A stretch of 64,000 nucleotides of DNA from Diphasiastrum complanatum (lineage: Eukaryota > Streptophyta > Lycopodiopsida > Lycopodiales > Lycopodiaceae). Shown one piece after another: positions 25,558 through 36,230 of this stretch; positions within the stretch are counted from its first letter, which is position 1, and the number at the start of each line of letters is the position of its first letter. Position numbers and translations under genes: made by a program. The stretch is taken from contig CM055101.1 in the NCBI GenBank assembly GCA_029204225.1, positions 42,866,927 to 42,930,926 of the forward strand, given 5' to 3'. The notes below the pieces were generated by a model, which saw nothing but the letters and a program-made list of their open reading frames with translations, was not told the origin of the DNA and ran no database searches.

Positions 25558-27180
25558 CGATAGAACTTTGTAACCTTTGGAACCGCATCAGATACTAAAG
25601 GTATGGTATGTTCAATCACTGATGTCAGAATACCCTTCAAATCTTGATAGCTCCATGCAAAACAATCTTGATACTTAATAAGTAACAAACGAAGTGCTTG
25701 ATACTGTTCAGGAGTAAGTTGTGATCCCACTTGTACAATCTTTTCTGGTACTCCTGGTTCAGCAAGATTCATTGGCTGCGTCCTAGCTGGGCCATCGTAA
25801 ACCTCTTTAGATTCTGGCATGTGTTCTTCATGTTCACGATGTGCTTTAGGTAACATGATAACCACCTCATCTAGTGTATAACGTTTAAAATGCTCTGGCA
25901 TATCATGCTGGACTACATTTGCCTGTTCTTTTTCGAAAGGACTTGTCTTGGATCTTTGTTTAGGCTTCTTAGCAGGAATTGATCGTGAAGGTGATGACTT
26001 TCGGGATGATAAATCTTTCTTCACAGGTGAAGACTTCCTAGACAATGATGTCTTGCTGGAAATCTAACTTGAAGGATCATTCTTGACTTTTCCTTTGCCT
26101 TTATCCAATAGAGGTGGCACTTCCTTTGAATCGATCTTTTGAGGGGGATATTCCCATTTCAGGACCATATTATAATGTTGCTTAGCTTGTTTCTTCGTTA
26201 TCGAACCTGTGATCCTGCCTCCCTGCAATATAACTGCTTTGGGCGGTTTGATTGTTGGTTCATCAGAAACATTACGCACTCCCAATCTGGTCGGATTCAT
26301 ATGATGTAGAATCTGTTCATCCGTAAGTTCTGCATTGCCATCATAAGTTAAGACATGGCTCACTGGTATGAGATCATCCTCAATTGGATCTGGTATAGGT
26401 TCTGTTGATATCCAAGCTACATTCAGCACATTTAGTGAAAACATGATCGGTGTATCCAAAGTTTGATCTAATAAGGAAATCTCGCTCAACTCTGATTGAA
26501 TATCTTGTTGACACATATATCCTGCTATACAATCAATTGTTGCAAGAGCTTCATTCCAATTGACAGTATCCGTTTGAGAATCGTAGTGAACTCCCAATTT
26601 TTTCTCTGGTCGATCACAAGTGTGATCCGTTGTTGATGAATCGTCATCCGCTTTTTGAACCACTGAATTGATAGTCCAAGTCGTAGGATCAACTTTAACT
26701 GCACATTCACGATTTTCAAAAGTGATTTTTTCGGTACCCCAGTTATGAATTACTTGCGCAACTCGTAACCATGGACGTCCTAATAAAACTCGGTAGACAT
26801 TTGGTGCTTCTGGTAAGTCCATCACGACGAAAGTAATGGCGAACTGTACTCCTGCAATCCTGACAGGTATATCTTCCACCATTCCTCGTGGACGAACTGT
26901 CGTTTGATCCGCTAGCTTAATAGCAAAAGTAGCAGGCTTAATCTTTGTAAGGTCCCATTTTGTACATAGCTTTGTAGAAATCAGGTTTACTCTTGAACCG
27001 CCATCTATCACGGGTGCTTCTTTAGAAAATTGTCTATGTTGTATCGGCAGAGTGATATTCTTTTGTTCACTTTCCCAAGCGGCTCCAACATGGAGTACAT
27101 CGTTAGATTCTTCAAATCCAGCACAAAAAAGCGGCTCCTGGTGGACTTCTAGTTCTTCTTGAGCTAACTTTTGTGCTAAG
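25558..27180 (-). pseudogene. Element B aspartic protease and protease-RT linker
   Basis: The protease active site is IDGGSRVNLIS (27009-26977), the DGGS-type found in Athila/Tat elements, followed by the flap region and LLGRPWLR near 26780. A long open frame (27011-26064) carries it on to a Lys/Ser-rich linker (26045-25554). The first part has no Met because it is the interior of a polyprotein. Confidence 0.85.
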
Positions 27181-27205
27181 ACTTATTTAGCTTTTGGCAC
27201 CAACT

Positions 27206-28674
27206 TTAGGAACTCTCCAATGAAATATTGATCTTGCTAGACAAAATGTTCATGAGTAATTCTGTATGCGGTGCTTCTGGTTCAGTCATCTTGAAGGGTT
27301 CTTCGTGATGATGTAATTGATCATTTATATCCGTACGTAAATTTCTTGGAGGCTGCAATGGTGAAGACCGAACTTCAGCTGTTACTTTAGCAGGTTCCTT
27401 TATTTGGGCATTCTGCAACTCTGTGATTTTCTCCACATGCAAAGCATCCAAGTGGTGATTTGGTCCAATTTCTCGAGGCTTGTTGTTGAGCGGCAGCATA
27501 AATGGCACACTGTTTTGAAGATCCACCTTCTTGATCATTACCATAGCTCCATTGCTCAGCACTTCCGTAAGGTTCTGGTTCCATCAAATTGGCAGGAGGA
27601 GCGGAGTGTTTGGTGGGGCAAGCAAAGCTAGACGTTCCGGGTATCCAAGAGTAGATTGTCGCAATCTTGCTGCTGAATTTCCTCCATACTGTGGATTTCG
27701 ATATCCCATCTGGGCATACCGTTGTTGAATCATCCAAGGGTTGAAGTTGCAAAAAGCAGTCTCATGGTCAGGTGAATTACACAGATGGCAAACACTGATT
27801 TCCATTCGTTTTTTCAATTGAGGACACTCGTTCACTATGTGATTTCCTGTACAAATAGAACACCAGATATTTTCCCTGGTATGAAAAGTTTTTGCAAACT
27901 TCTCAAGTTCCTTGTTCGCTTCTCCGTGAAAATTTTTCAATGCTTTGATCTTCTCATCAAATTGCAACTGCAATTTCTGCTGGGTCTTCCCAAGTTTCTC
28001 AAACTCACTGAACATCATTTCTGTAGTAGCATTGGCATTCGTTGATGCAATAGTGGTGGGTGTTGTAGTAGTCTGCCCTGCTGTATAAGGCAACATATTG
28101 ACATTCAGCTCATCATCTGAATCTTCATCCTCCTCCCGAATTGCATCGTCCATAGCATTTTGCAAAAAAGTGCGTACTCATTATGGCGTTTCAGCTCACG
28201 TCTGATCCGTTTAGGTAGTCCTGACAAAAACCACATAATCATGGCATTTTCATTAATCAGCTCAGTTTCGCATTCAGATCTAAGACGTTTCACCCTTTCG
28301 ATGTAATCTCGAACTATTTCTCTCTTTCCCATTTTAATTTTACTTAAAAGTAGGAAAGGATCTTCCATAAACTTCCGCGGTTTGAACCATGTGATAAGGG
28401 CTCGTTTAACAACTTCCCAATCTGTACGCTCAGTTTCATCTTGGTTATAGTACCAATCTTGTGCTGCCCCTGTTAAGGCCATAGGAAACAGCTTAAGTTT
28501 ATCTTGAGGATAAATCTCACCATAGACCTCACAATCTTCAGCATAGATCTGAAGAAATCTAACTAGATCTATTAATCCATTATATTTGGGTAGATCCAAT
28601 CGGGGTGCTCTTCTAACAATAATTGGATTGACCTCCTGTGGAGCACCTCCAAGAGCAGCTCTAGGGACAACCAT
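27206..28674 (-). pseudogene. Element B gag with three zinc knuckles
   Basis: The capsid domain (retrotransposon gag family) starts at an ATG at 28674 and includes LTGAAQDWYY and a FLSGLP motif. Three CX2CX4HX4C knuckles follow: CSICTGNHIVNEC (near 27845), CHLCNSPDHETAFC (near 27780) and CFACGENHRVAEC (near 27445). Frameshifts near 28165, 27600 and 27400 split it. Three knuckles is more than the usual one or two for plant gypsy gag. Confidence 0.88.
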
Positions 28675-28928
28675 CTTTACAAATTTAGATCAAATAGATA
28701 ATGACATTGGATCTAGATTTTTCCAAAAAACTACCTCAGATTAGATCTACTAGATCTATTCCACTTTTCAAGAATCTGATTCTATATGATGAAAAACTTT
28801 TCGAAATTCGATCAATCGATACTTCTCAAAAATGATAAATCTCTCATAATCCAATTCAGAATATACCATATTTGATCCAAATTTTGACAGAGACTTGATC
28901 TGGAAAATCAGAAACTAAAAATAGGACT

Positions 28929-29558
28929 GGCAAAGGTTCGCTAAGCGAAGGTTGGCTTGGCGAAGTTTAAACAATGCTATGTTGGGAAAAAACTCTCTAG
29001 ACAACTTTCTTGGCAATTTCTTGGAAAATGACCTTCGCCAACTTCTCATATGGAAGATCTGACACAGATAAAACTATGAAAAACCGGACAAGGTTTCTAA
29101 CACAAGAAAATACAGTTTCTGTAATCTGGCGAGGGTAAAAATCAAGAATTTTTGTAATCTGATTAAGATGAATCTTCACCGAACTCAAAAATAGTATTTT
29201 TCTATAAATAGAATGTTTTGAAAACTCGGTGAAGGTTCTGGCGAAGGATCCAGAGTAATACTGGTAATTTTGCAAAAAAGTGATTTTTTTGGCAAAAATA
29301 TGACAATATGACAACTGATCCTCTGAAACCCTTTCTAGTTTTGGTACTATTCTTCGTCGACCTGGCAGTAGATAGATCTGAATCACATCTTGGCACAGTA
29401 AATTGGGCGAAGGTTCTTTTTCTGTATTTTTTAGGGTTTTTAGTGTTTTTTGGCGGTTTTTTTGATGTTTCTGAAAATCTGCTGGGAATTAATCTTCGCC
29501 CTTCAAACTGAAAGTTCTGTAAACAAAATCAAAGGTGTCTGCAACTCGGCGAAGGTTT
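28929..29558. repeat. Cluster of GGCGAAGGTTC-like motifs (leader side)
   Basis: About ten copies in both orientations: GGCAAAGGTTCGC (28929), AGCGAAGGTTGGC (28944), TTGGCGAAGTTT (28957), GACCTTCGCCA (29030), AATCTTCACCGA (29171), CGGTGAAGGTTC (29227), GGCGAAGGATCC (29240), GGGCGAAGGTTC (29405), AATCTTCGCCC (29490) and CGGCGAAGGTTT (29547). They lie in the untranslated leader between PBS and gag. Confidence 0.85.
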
Positions 29559-29873
29559 TTTGAAAGAGGGTAAAAAGTTCTAAGCCCTGATGACGCTTTT
29601 TGCCTCTTTTTGACCAAATCTGACAGATTTCACCGATTTTTGTTATTTTCTCTGATATCTCAGATCCAAATGGATCTTAAGATTGGTGATCTGAATAGCT
29701 TTTCCTGTTTAATAATCAAATTAGATTTCAAACAAGCAAATCCACTCAAATAAAGCAAAATCAATCCCAAACTAACCCTAAAATGCAGATCTAACACTAT
29801 TCATGCCACGACAAGATGCCTAATGCAAGCTAACCATCAGCCAAACATGCTGCAAACTGAAAAATTGGCGTAG

Positions 29874-29893
29874 CTCCCCGGCAACGGCGCCAA
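29874..29893 (-). other. Primer-binding site of element B
   Basis: The minus strand reads TGGCGCCGTTGCCGGGGAG, four bases from the LTR end. This is the primer-binding site typical of Athila/Tat elements, complementary to the 3' end of plant tRNA-Asp. Confidence 0.9.
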
Positions 29894-29897
29894 AATT

Positions 29898-30080
29898 GTA
29901 GTGGGTTTCTTTCCTTGCCTAACCTGAATCCAAGATCTAATCAATCTAGCATCAAAGAGACGGAGTTAGTTGTCACGCGTAGGTTCATTCCCATGAGAGC
30001 GATAGTATAGTTCAGATTTCAACATGAATGGAAGATCTAACACTAACATCCATTAACACTAAGCATTAACACTAACATCC
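29898..30080 (-). repeat. Element B 5' LTR, truncated (183 bp kept)
   Basis: It matches the first 183 bp of the 3' LTR (plus-strand reading) and then stops abruptly at AACATCCA, where unrelated gypsy sequence begins. About 575 bp, including the LTR start, are lost, so the element cannot be transcribed normally. Confidence 0.9.
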
Positions 30081-30727
30081 AGTGAACTGAACGAGTTGTC
30101 ATTCACCCAGATTTCTAATGATTTATATCTTTCGACGAGAGAAAAATATGAAAATGATTTCCATTCTGGTCAGATTTGGAACATTGTTCAAACTGGAAGA
30201 AATGAGGATAATATTGAGTCGAGTTCATAGGTGTCTTAACTAAAAAAGAAAGTGAAAAAGATTGTAGTAGTTTACCATTCGAGATGAGTGCTTAATCCGG
30301 TTGAAGGGTCAGGCTGAGGATGATGATTCATGGGAGAGAGTTGATAGCATAAAGAAGAATTTTCCCTAAATTCTGCTTCTGACGACATAAACAATTCAAG
30401 GGGGGAGAATGTTATGTCCACATCCTACATATAAAATTTGACATAGTCCTAGACTCGGATACACGATACTCCAGTACTTGATATTATTGATTATGCTATG
30501 TTCTTCCAGACGAGGCCAATAAAGTAATTAATAACATTATGAGGGACCAAACACACTAAATGGAGTTAGTACATGGGCTTAGGATTGTTAATGCATGTGT
30601 AGAGTAGCAATGAAAAGTGCTTTTGAGGAGTTTAGGCCTTGCATGAGCACCTGCACAGGGAGGCTTTGGGGCTATATAGCCTAGTGGAAACTCGCCCATA
30701 TCCATTCCTATTTTGATGATTCATTGC

Positions 30728-30791
<64 letters not shown>

Positions 30792-30931
30792 ACTTGTCTC
30801 CTATCATGTGGCTCGGGGTTGAGGCTATTGAAGATTGATCAGTGCTTCTACATTGGTTGGGTGGTTTTGCTCCATAGTGTGCTCTCGTGTGTTTGACTTC
30901 TAGGCAGGATCTTGAGGAGCTTTCTCTTACA
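30081..30931 (+). mobile_element. Plus-strand gypsy tail 1 with LTR
   Basis: 30081-30400 is the decayed C-terminal end of a gypsy integrase; the best block is DDDSWERVDSIKKNFP (about 30319-30366), like the end of a chromodomain-type module. A purine tract (AAGGGGGGAGAA) then precedes an LTR at 30410-30931 starting TGTTATGTCC and ending CTTACA. The LTR holds a 59 bp (TC)n run at 30731-30789. The left side is cut by element B. Confidence 0.75.
30731..30789. repeat. (TC)n microsatellite in gypsy LTR
   Basis: 59 bp of pure TC inside the LTR at 30410-30931. LTR 2 lacks it at the same place. Confidence 0.95.
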
Positions 30932-31897
30932 TAAAAGCACTATGTTGATCTTAAGAGATATACATACAAATTATAAAGTTGATGATTGGGTATATCTAGA
31001 ATCCCAAAAGATTTTGAGAATATTTGCACTTAAAAGCATTATGAATTTTCTACCATATCTTGTGGTTCTTTTTGGATTATAAAAAGAATTGAATCTTAAG
31101 TTTATGAATTTGATCTTCGGGACAAATATACCGCTCATCTAGTGTTTCATGAAAGTTAGTTGAAATTAAGTTTACATGAAGGTGATGCAGTTGGATTTGA
31201 TGAAGATCTCATGTATTTGGAAGATTTTTCACTTAGTGTACTTCTGGAACTAGAAAAAATATTTAGAACCATAAATAAGCAATTGAGAAATTGTTATATC
31301 TCTAAGTGCTTGATCTGATGGAAAGGTCGCATTGAGAATGATGATTCATGGGAGAGAGTTGAAAGCACAAAGAAGAATTTTTTTTAATTTAACTTTTTAG
31401 GACATAAGTAGTTCAAGCGGAGAGGAATGTTATCTCCATATCTTGTACCTAGGATTGGAATAATCCTTCACATGGATATCCAGCACTCCAAAGTTTGGGA
31501 TTATGAGTTGTCTCAACATTTCGTTCTAGGCCAAAAATGTAATTAATAACCTTAAGAGGGCCCAGGCACTTCAATTAAAATTTGTGGAGCAATGCATGGT
31601 GATTGACGACTATATGCATATAGAGGATTATCAATAGTTATTACCTATGAGTTTAGTAAAAGATAAGAGTTTTGAAAGAAATATTCTTATATGGGTCTAT
31701 ATATACTTACAAAAACTCGCCCTAGTCCACTTTTAAATTCATGTTTTTGGTACCAAAAAGCTCTCGTCTTGTGTATTCAGTCATTGTGGCTCGGGGGTTA
31801 AAGCCATCGAGGATTGCTCTTCAGTTTCTCTTTGGTTGGGTAGTTTGTCTTCATAGTTATCCTTTTGGTGTTTGCAACAAAATCTCAAGGATCTACA
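30932..31897 (+). mobile_element. Plus-strand gypsy tail 2 with LTR
   Basis: A second copy of the same family lies directly behind the first LTR. It holds integrase C-terminal remnants (KYTAHLVFHES near 31125, and DDSWERVESTKKNF near 31339), a purine tract (GCGGAGAGGAA), then an LTR at 31430-31897 starting TGTTATCTCC and ending CTACA. The LTRs of tails 1 and 2 align along their length but are strongly diverged, so they are not one insertion's pair. Confidence 0.7.
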
Positions 31898-32758
31898 TAA
31901 GGTGACCTTTACACTAACTCTCCAAGTTACCATAAACTTAGAATGAAAAGTCACACTTGGCCTTAGAATGGTATTCTAGTAATGAATGAGGCCCAAACTC
32001 CTTGCTCTTGGCCCTAGAATAATGGCTAAACATGAAATTGCCATTTTCATTCTGACAACTCTGAGTTAAAGAGAACACTTTTTTAATGATTACACCACCC
32101 TTAGCATGCTCCTTAGCACCAACAAATTGTGAGAGTTTTCAATCTCATCCATGAGTATATAATGTCTACTAGGATATGGTAATAGCATGCAATGACACTA
32201 ACAATATTCGTCATTATAGTAAAAGAGAGTGCAATGTGAGTGCACCAAGCGTGCAAAGACAAAGATCTTTGGTGAAGGAAAAAGTGAGAAATTTCTCACA
32301 AAACTGCTTGTAAATTGTTGTAAACTAGCCTGAGTGTTCCATAGTCAATTCATGGGGCACCATTAGTGAAAGCTTCAAAAGTGCTTTTGGTGAAGAAAGT
32401 AGAGAGAATGGGATTTTCTTTTAGAGAAAGCTAGTCTTTTGAAGTTTTTTGAGAGAGCCTATGTTTGAATCTATAGTACATCTTTTTAGAGACTGAAATT
32501 ACAAATTGGAAGAAAGCTAGGCATCAAGATGTAACAATCTCGACAACTTGGCCTTTCTAATATTTTAGGCTAATTTCTATTATGCACTTTTATTATGGGC
32601 AATAGCCTAGTGATATCTAAGCTTTTGCTTATTGAGCTACAAAACTAACAATTCTGCTATTTTGATTTTCCCACATTAGAGAATCATTGAACTTGGTCCC
32701 AAAATCTGCTAGGGGCTTGCAGAGTTGCTCCAAAACATACTAGATAATGGAAGAATTG
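31898..32758. other. No gene recognised
   Basis: AT-rich sequence with only short open frames and no recognisable element. Confidence 0.5.
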
Positions 32759-33120
32759 TTTTTTTTTTTTGAAAGTAAGCAAGGGATATATTAGCAAAGA
32801 GAAGATTTACACCCTATACAATGTTGGAGAGGTTGTTTTGAGTCTCTCCACTGAACACAGAATCCAGCCCTTTAGCATGAGGGCTTTAACTTTTTTTAAC
32901 TGACTAGACTTTTTTTTTTCCTTTTCATACCTACTTAAGACTGCCCTCAAATAATAATTGAGCATGTCCCAAAGACCAGATAATAACGAAATGACACTAA
33001 GATTGAGCTTTCCATATGGACCAAATTAAGGCCGCTCTACAAGCAAGCCAGAGAACTAAGTCTACCTAAACATTTTGACCAAGAAGCCAAGAAAAAGAAT
33101 TGTTTTTGCATTTATTGTTG
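32759..33120 (-). mobile_element. L1-type LINE 3' end fragment
   Basis: On the minus strand the fragment ends in a run of 12 A (plus 32759-32770) preceded by TTTGCTAATATATCCCTTGC, a typical plant L1 3' end. Upstream, around 33000-33050, broken frames give a WSIWKAR-type Trp-rich segment like the LINE C-terminus. The 5' limit is uncertain. Confidence 0.55.
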
Positions 33121-35145
33121 CATTTACATTTAAAGAAAGGTCTCTTCCAGTTCCAGATTCGGGCTTGGTGAAGGTTCATTCTATTGAACCCAGTCTCAAA
33201 TGGCCCCTAGTTTTAGCTCATGTTTATTCAGAAGGGCATCTAGAAGGTTTGAATCTATTTATTCTGATAACTGTATCGAAAGCAATCGAAGTGTCAAAAG
33301 AATGATTCTTAAGTAAAGCAGTCAACTTGCAGGTCTAGACTTCAATATCGGTAAGATGCGCAAGAGTAATCCAAAGTACAATCAGAATAGGGACAAGGAA
33401 GTTCACAGATCGTAGGCTCCATAGCTTAAAAGCTAATTATAGAGGGTGCCACTGAGAAATCCAATCCCTTACATGACATTCCACAGTATGTCAAGGACTA
33501 CGAGTGAATGAAGTAGTGGTAGTCATTCCAAAAGCCATAATATAATACCTCCCCAAGCCAACGTATATGAAGCACTTGCAAAAAAACTAATGAAGGAAAA
33601 AATAGTTGCATTGTGTTTATTGGTAAGGATATCAAAGGTTGTGAGCTACAATTTGAAGGCTCTTCTTTGCAGATACCATGATGTTGGACGAAATGGTCTA
33701 TGACAATTTTCCTTGATGCACGTAAATTTGAATCAAATATTTGAAGTGAGATATTTCAATCTATTTGATTCTGACTTTGAAATCATCAAGATCAAAACTA
33801 TTGATTACATAAACAAACACAAAGGCTATAATGAGCAGCTTCTAGAAGCATTGGGTAATACTGACATTTACAATACAGACATGAAAGTGTACAAACAGTT
33901 GAATGTAAAGTTCAAATCAATAGCAGCAACTATAACAATCGTGCACTCACTCTCCTACTGTCTAATGTTTGGATCTATTGCTATATTTGTTGAGTTGTTT
34001 ATCTATTCAAATATATACATATGTTGAGTTAATATTGTAAGCTGTCATAAGCATGATTAATGACTAGTCTAATATGTATACAAGATCGATCATGGTTGTA
34101 ATCAGTCGTGGAAGTAGTCGTCATATGATCCATTGCAATTTTGTAGTAGCACCCTTTAAAGCTAATGTTTAACCTTGTTGTTCGAATATACAGATGAAAT
34201 AAGGGCAGTTCTTAAAAGATTTGGACTCGAGCTTCAATTTTAGTGACACCATGAAAAATATTGATCGGCATTTTTCAATGTCAGCATTTCAGGTAGGTTG
34301 CATGTCCACACACCGATCGACATTTTGGTTGATTGGTCAAAGTGGGCATTTGTGCTGACCAATGCCTATCAGCATTTTCATAATGAAGGAAATTGTTGAT
34401 CGACATTTTACTTATGTCTTCAACATGTTCGACAAATGTCAATGAACATTTTTGGCCTGTGCCGAACTGTGTAAATCCGCAGGGAATGTCAATTGGTACC
34501 CAAATTCTTTGTACTCCTATAGGGAGAATGTAGATCGGTGCCTGATTTTGTGAGTAAGGTTTTTTTTTGCAATCAAACCTGTAACAAGTAGATTATAACA
34601 AAAGCCCCTACAAAACCCATGTATCCAATTCCAAAACAATTACTTAACAAGTAGATTTGATTGGACAATATTTAACATGTCTGCATGTATGTGTGACCTT
34701 GCATCATAATTGCAAATATCTGAGACATTTAAACGTGTTTTCAGATGTTTTAACACATCCTTCAACCATTCGGAACAATTTTCCCACTTTTATGTGGTCC
34801 AAAGTAAATTCTAATAGGATTCACTACCTGCCATTTAAAGCTTAAAGAAACCTTACAAAGGTGAGAAAATCTCAAATGGATGTCTGAAAGTCTTACAATC
34901 AGAGATTGCTATTGTACATCACACATGAAACTGCTGCTGACTGCTCAGTATATTGTCAAATTTATGAAACAGGTTACGTAAAAGTCTGGAGCGTAAGCTG
35001 TTTTGGCAAAAATGGCCCAGCAATCTCTTTTGTGAAGGGTTTCAAGACCTATTTTTATGCTGCAAACATGGGAGTCTGAAAAACGTTTGGAACATCTGCC
35101 AAAGGTCTTTGGCTGCAACCATGTATATTTATTGCATGTATGTAC
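33121..35145. other. No gene recognised
   Basis: The longest frame (33713-34027 plus, 104 codons) has a hydrophobic C-terminus (SYCLMFGSIAIFVELFIYS) but matches no family and lacks neighbours or splice support. Around 34260-34560 the word GATCGACATTT recurs in loose form. Confidence 0.5.
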
Positions 35146-35881
35146 CATAGATCTGGTACCGCGGATCCATACTGATCCGCGGTACCATAATATATAATTT
35201 TTTTTTATATTTTTAAAAAAAAAAATTTAAAAAAAATAAAATCAAGTGGGCAATATGGGTATCAGCTTGAAGCTGTTGACAAGAGCAGTGCATTTATGCA
35301 GGTTGCCGGTTCTGACGAGAGCGAACAGCCAAAGGACCAAGGGGATGCAAAACACCAAAAAGTGTGTTTTCGCTCAGGGAGTCAAACCCCAAATCATGAA
35401 GAGGTCGTACCGTCGGGGGCTCTGCCGTTGGGGGGCTCTGCCCCCCAAATCCCCTGCCGGGGGGCTACTGCCCCCCGGACCCCCTGTTTCTCGAGGGGCT
35501 ACCGCCCCCCGAACCCCCCAAGACTTGCTGCTATATAGAAACTGTAATCTAGTCATAACCATCATGGTCTCACAGTAGACCCTATACTAACAACCGTGCT
35601 CAGTAATGGCTTCTCCTCATAACAGGGGCCTTACAGATCTGAGCTCACGGTTAACTAGTGATTACTAAACTGAGAGGTGCATTATTTAGTTGTCTAACAC
35701 AATTTGTAGCTGAAAGCACCGGCAACCTGCATAAATGCACTGCTCTCGTCAAGAGCTTCAAGCTGATACCCATATTGCCCACTAATTTTTTTTTTTTAAA
35801 ATTTAAAAAAAAAATTAAAAAATGGTGCCGCCCCGCGGATTTTTGGGCGGCACCATAATGGCGGTACCACGTGCCACTATG
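35146..35881. mobile_element. Fold-back DNA element FB1 (CATAG...CTATG, 736 bp)
   Basis: The ends read CATAG and CTATG and are flanked by GTATGTAC (35138-35145) and GTGTGTAC (35882-35889), an 8 bp target duplication with one mismatch. Long inverted arms follow. 35249-35311 (GGGCAATATGGGTATCAGC... to ...GGTTGCCGGT) returns as its complement at 35718-35781. Outside these are poly-A/T tracts and, in each end, a separate hairpin: GGTACCGCGGATC/GATCCGCGGTACC on the left, and GGTGCCGCCC/GGGCGGCACC on the right. The 8 bp duplication suggests hAT-type transposition. There is no transposase, so it is non-autonomous. Confidence 0.82.
35420..35520. repeat. G/C-rich multi-hairpin core of FB1
   Basis: Repeated perfect stems of the form GGGGGGCTCTGCCCCCC, GGGGGGCTACTGCCCCCC and GGGGCTACCGCCCC occur within 100 bp, in otherwise AT-rich surroundings. 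Confidence 0.85.
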
Positions 35882-36051
35882 GTGTGTACGCATGCATGAG
35901 TCCAACTATGAGAGTTGAAAAAGATGAAGTAAAAATAAACATTTAAACTTGAATTTTTCTAAGAGCCTAGGTTTGAGAACATTATTTTTTGCTCAACCCT
36001 TTGATCCATGGCAGAGCATTTGCAAGAGCTCAGAACTTGTAAGAGGAAATA

Positions 36052-36230
36052 TCAGAACGAATCTTGAACAAACTCTGGGCCCCAAATTAAGTGAGAGAAT
36101 TCAGGATAATCAACAAAAGGGTTCCGGTTATGCTGATATAGAGAGCAGACACGCGCATTTCTAAGCTTCTCTGATGGAGATGGTGGATCCTCCGAATTCC
36201 ACTGCATGAGTACAGAAAGAAGGCCCATCT
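36052..36230 (-). CDS. Endonuclease I exon 7 (terminal)
   Basis: The acceptor is AAGCAG|AGATGG. The exon encodes [12 protein letters not shown], the [20 protein letters not shown] landmark and ends [12 protein letters not shown] plus a stop at 36052. Confidence 0.9.

Larger units (their letters stand above)
18757..30080 (-). mobile_element. Tat/Athila-like Ty3/gypsy element B (11.3 kb, 5' LTR truncated)
   Basis: Minus-strand layout is truncated 5' LTR (29898-30080), PBS (29874-29893), a long leader with a motif cluster, gag, protease, RT, RNase H, integrase, a second motif cluster, the accessory region, PPT and full 3' LTR (18757-19516). RT has DGFSGYNQ and MPFGLCNAP, and integrase ends with a WAFRTAYK block, all typical of the Tat/Athila branch. 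The element has many frameshifts and lacks the integrase core, so it is non-autonomous. The left side is inserted in copia sequence. The right side does not return to it, and no target duplication could be found. Confidence 0.9.

Noticed and set aside
22768..29558. Possible CRISPR-like array of GAAGGTTCGCC repeats
   Set aside because: The copies vary, occur in both orientations with irregular spacing, and lie in a plant retrotransposon.
33713..34027. 104-codon plus-strand frame with a membrane-like end
   Set aside because: No homology, promoter or splice context, and AT-rich chance frames of this size are expected.
35246..35578. Gly/Pro-rich open frames on both strands
   Set aside because: They come from the G/C-rich hairpin block of a fold-back element and have no other support.
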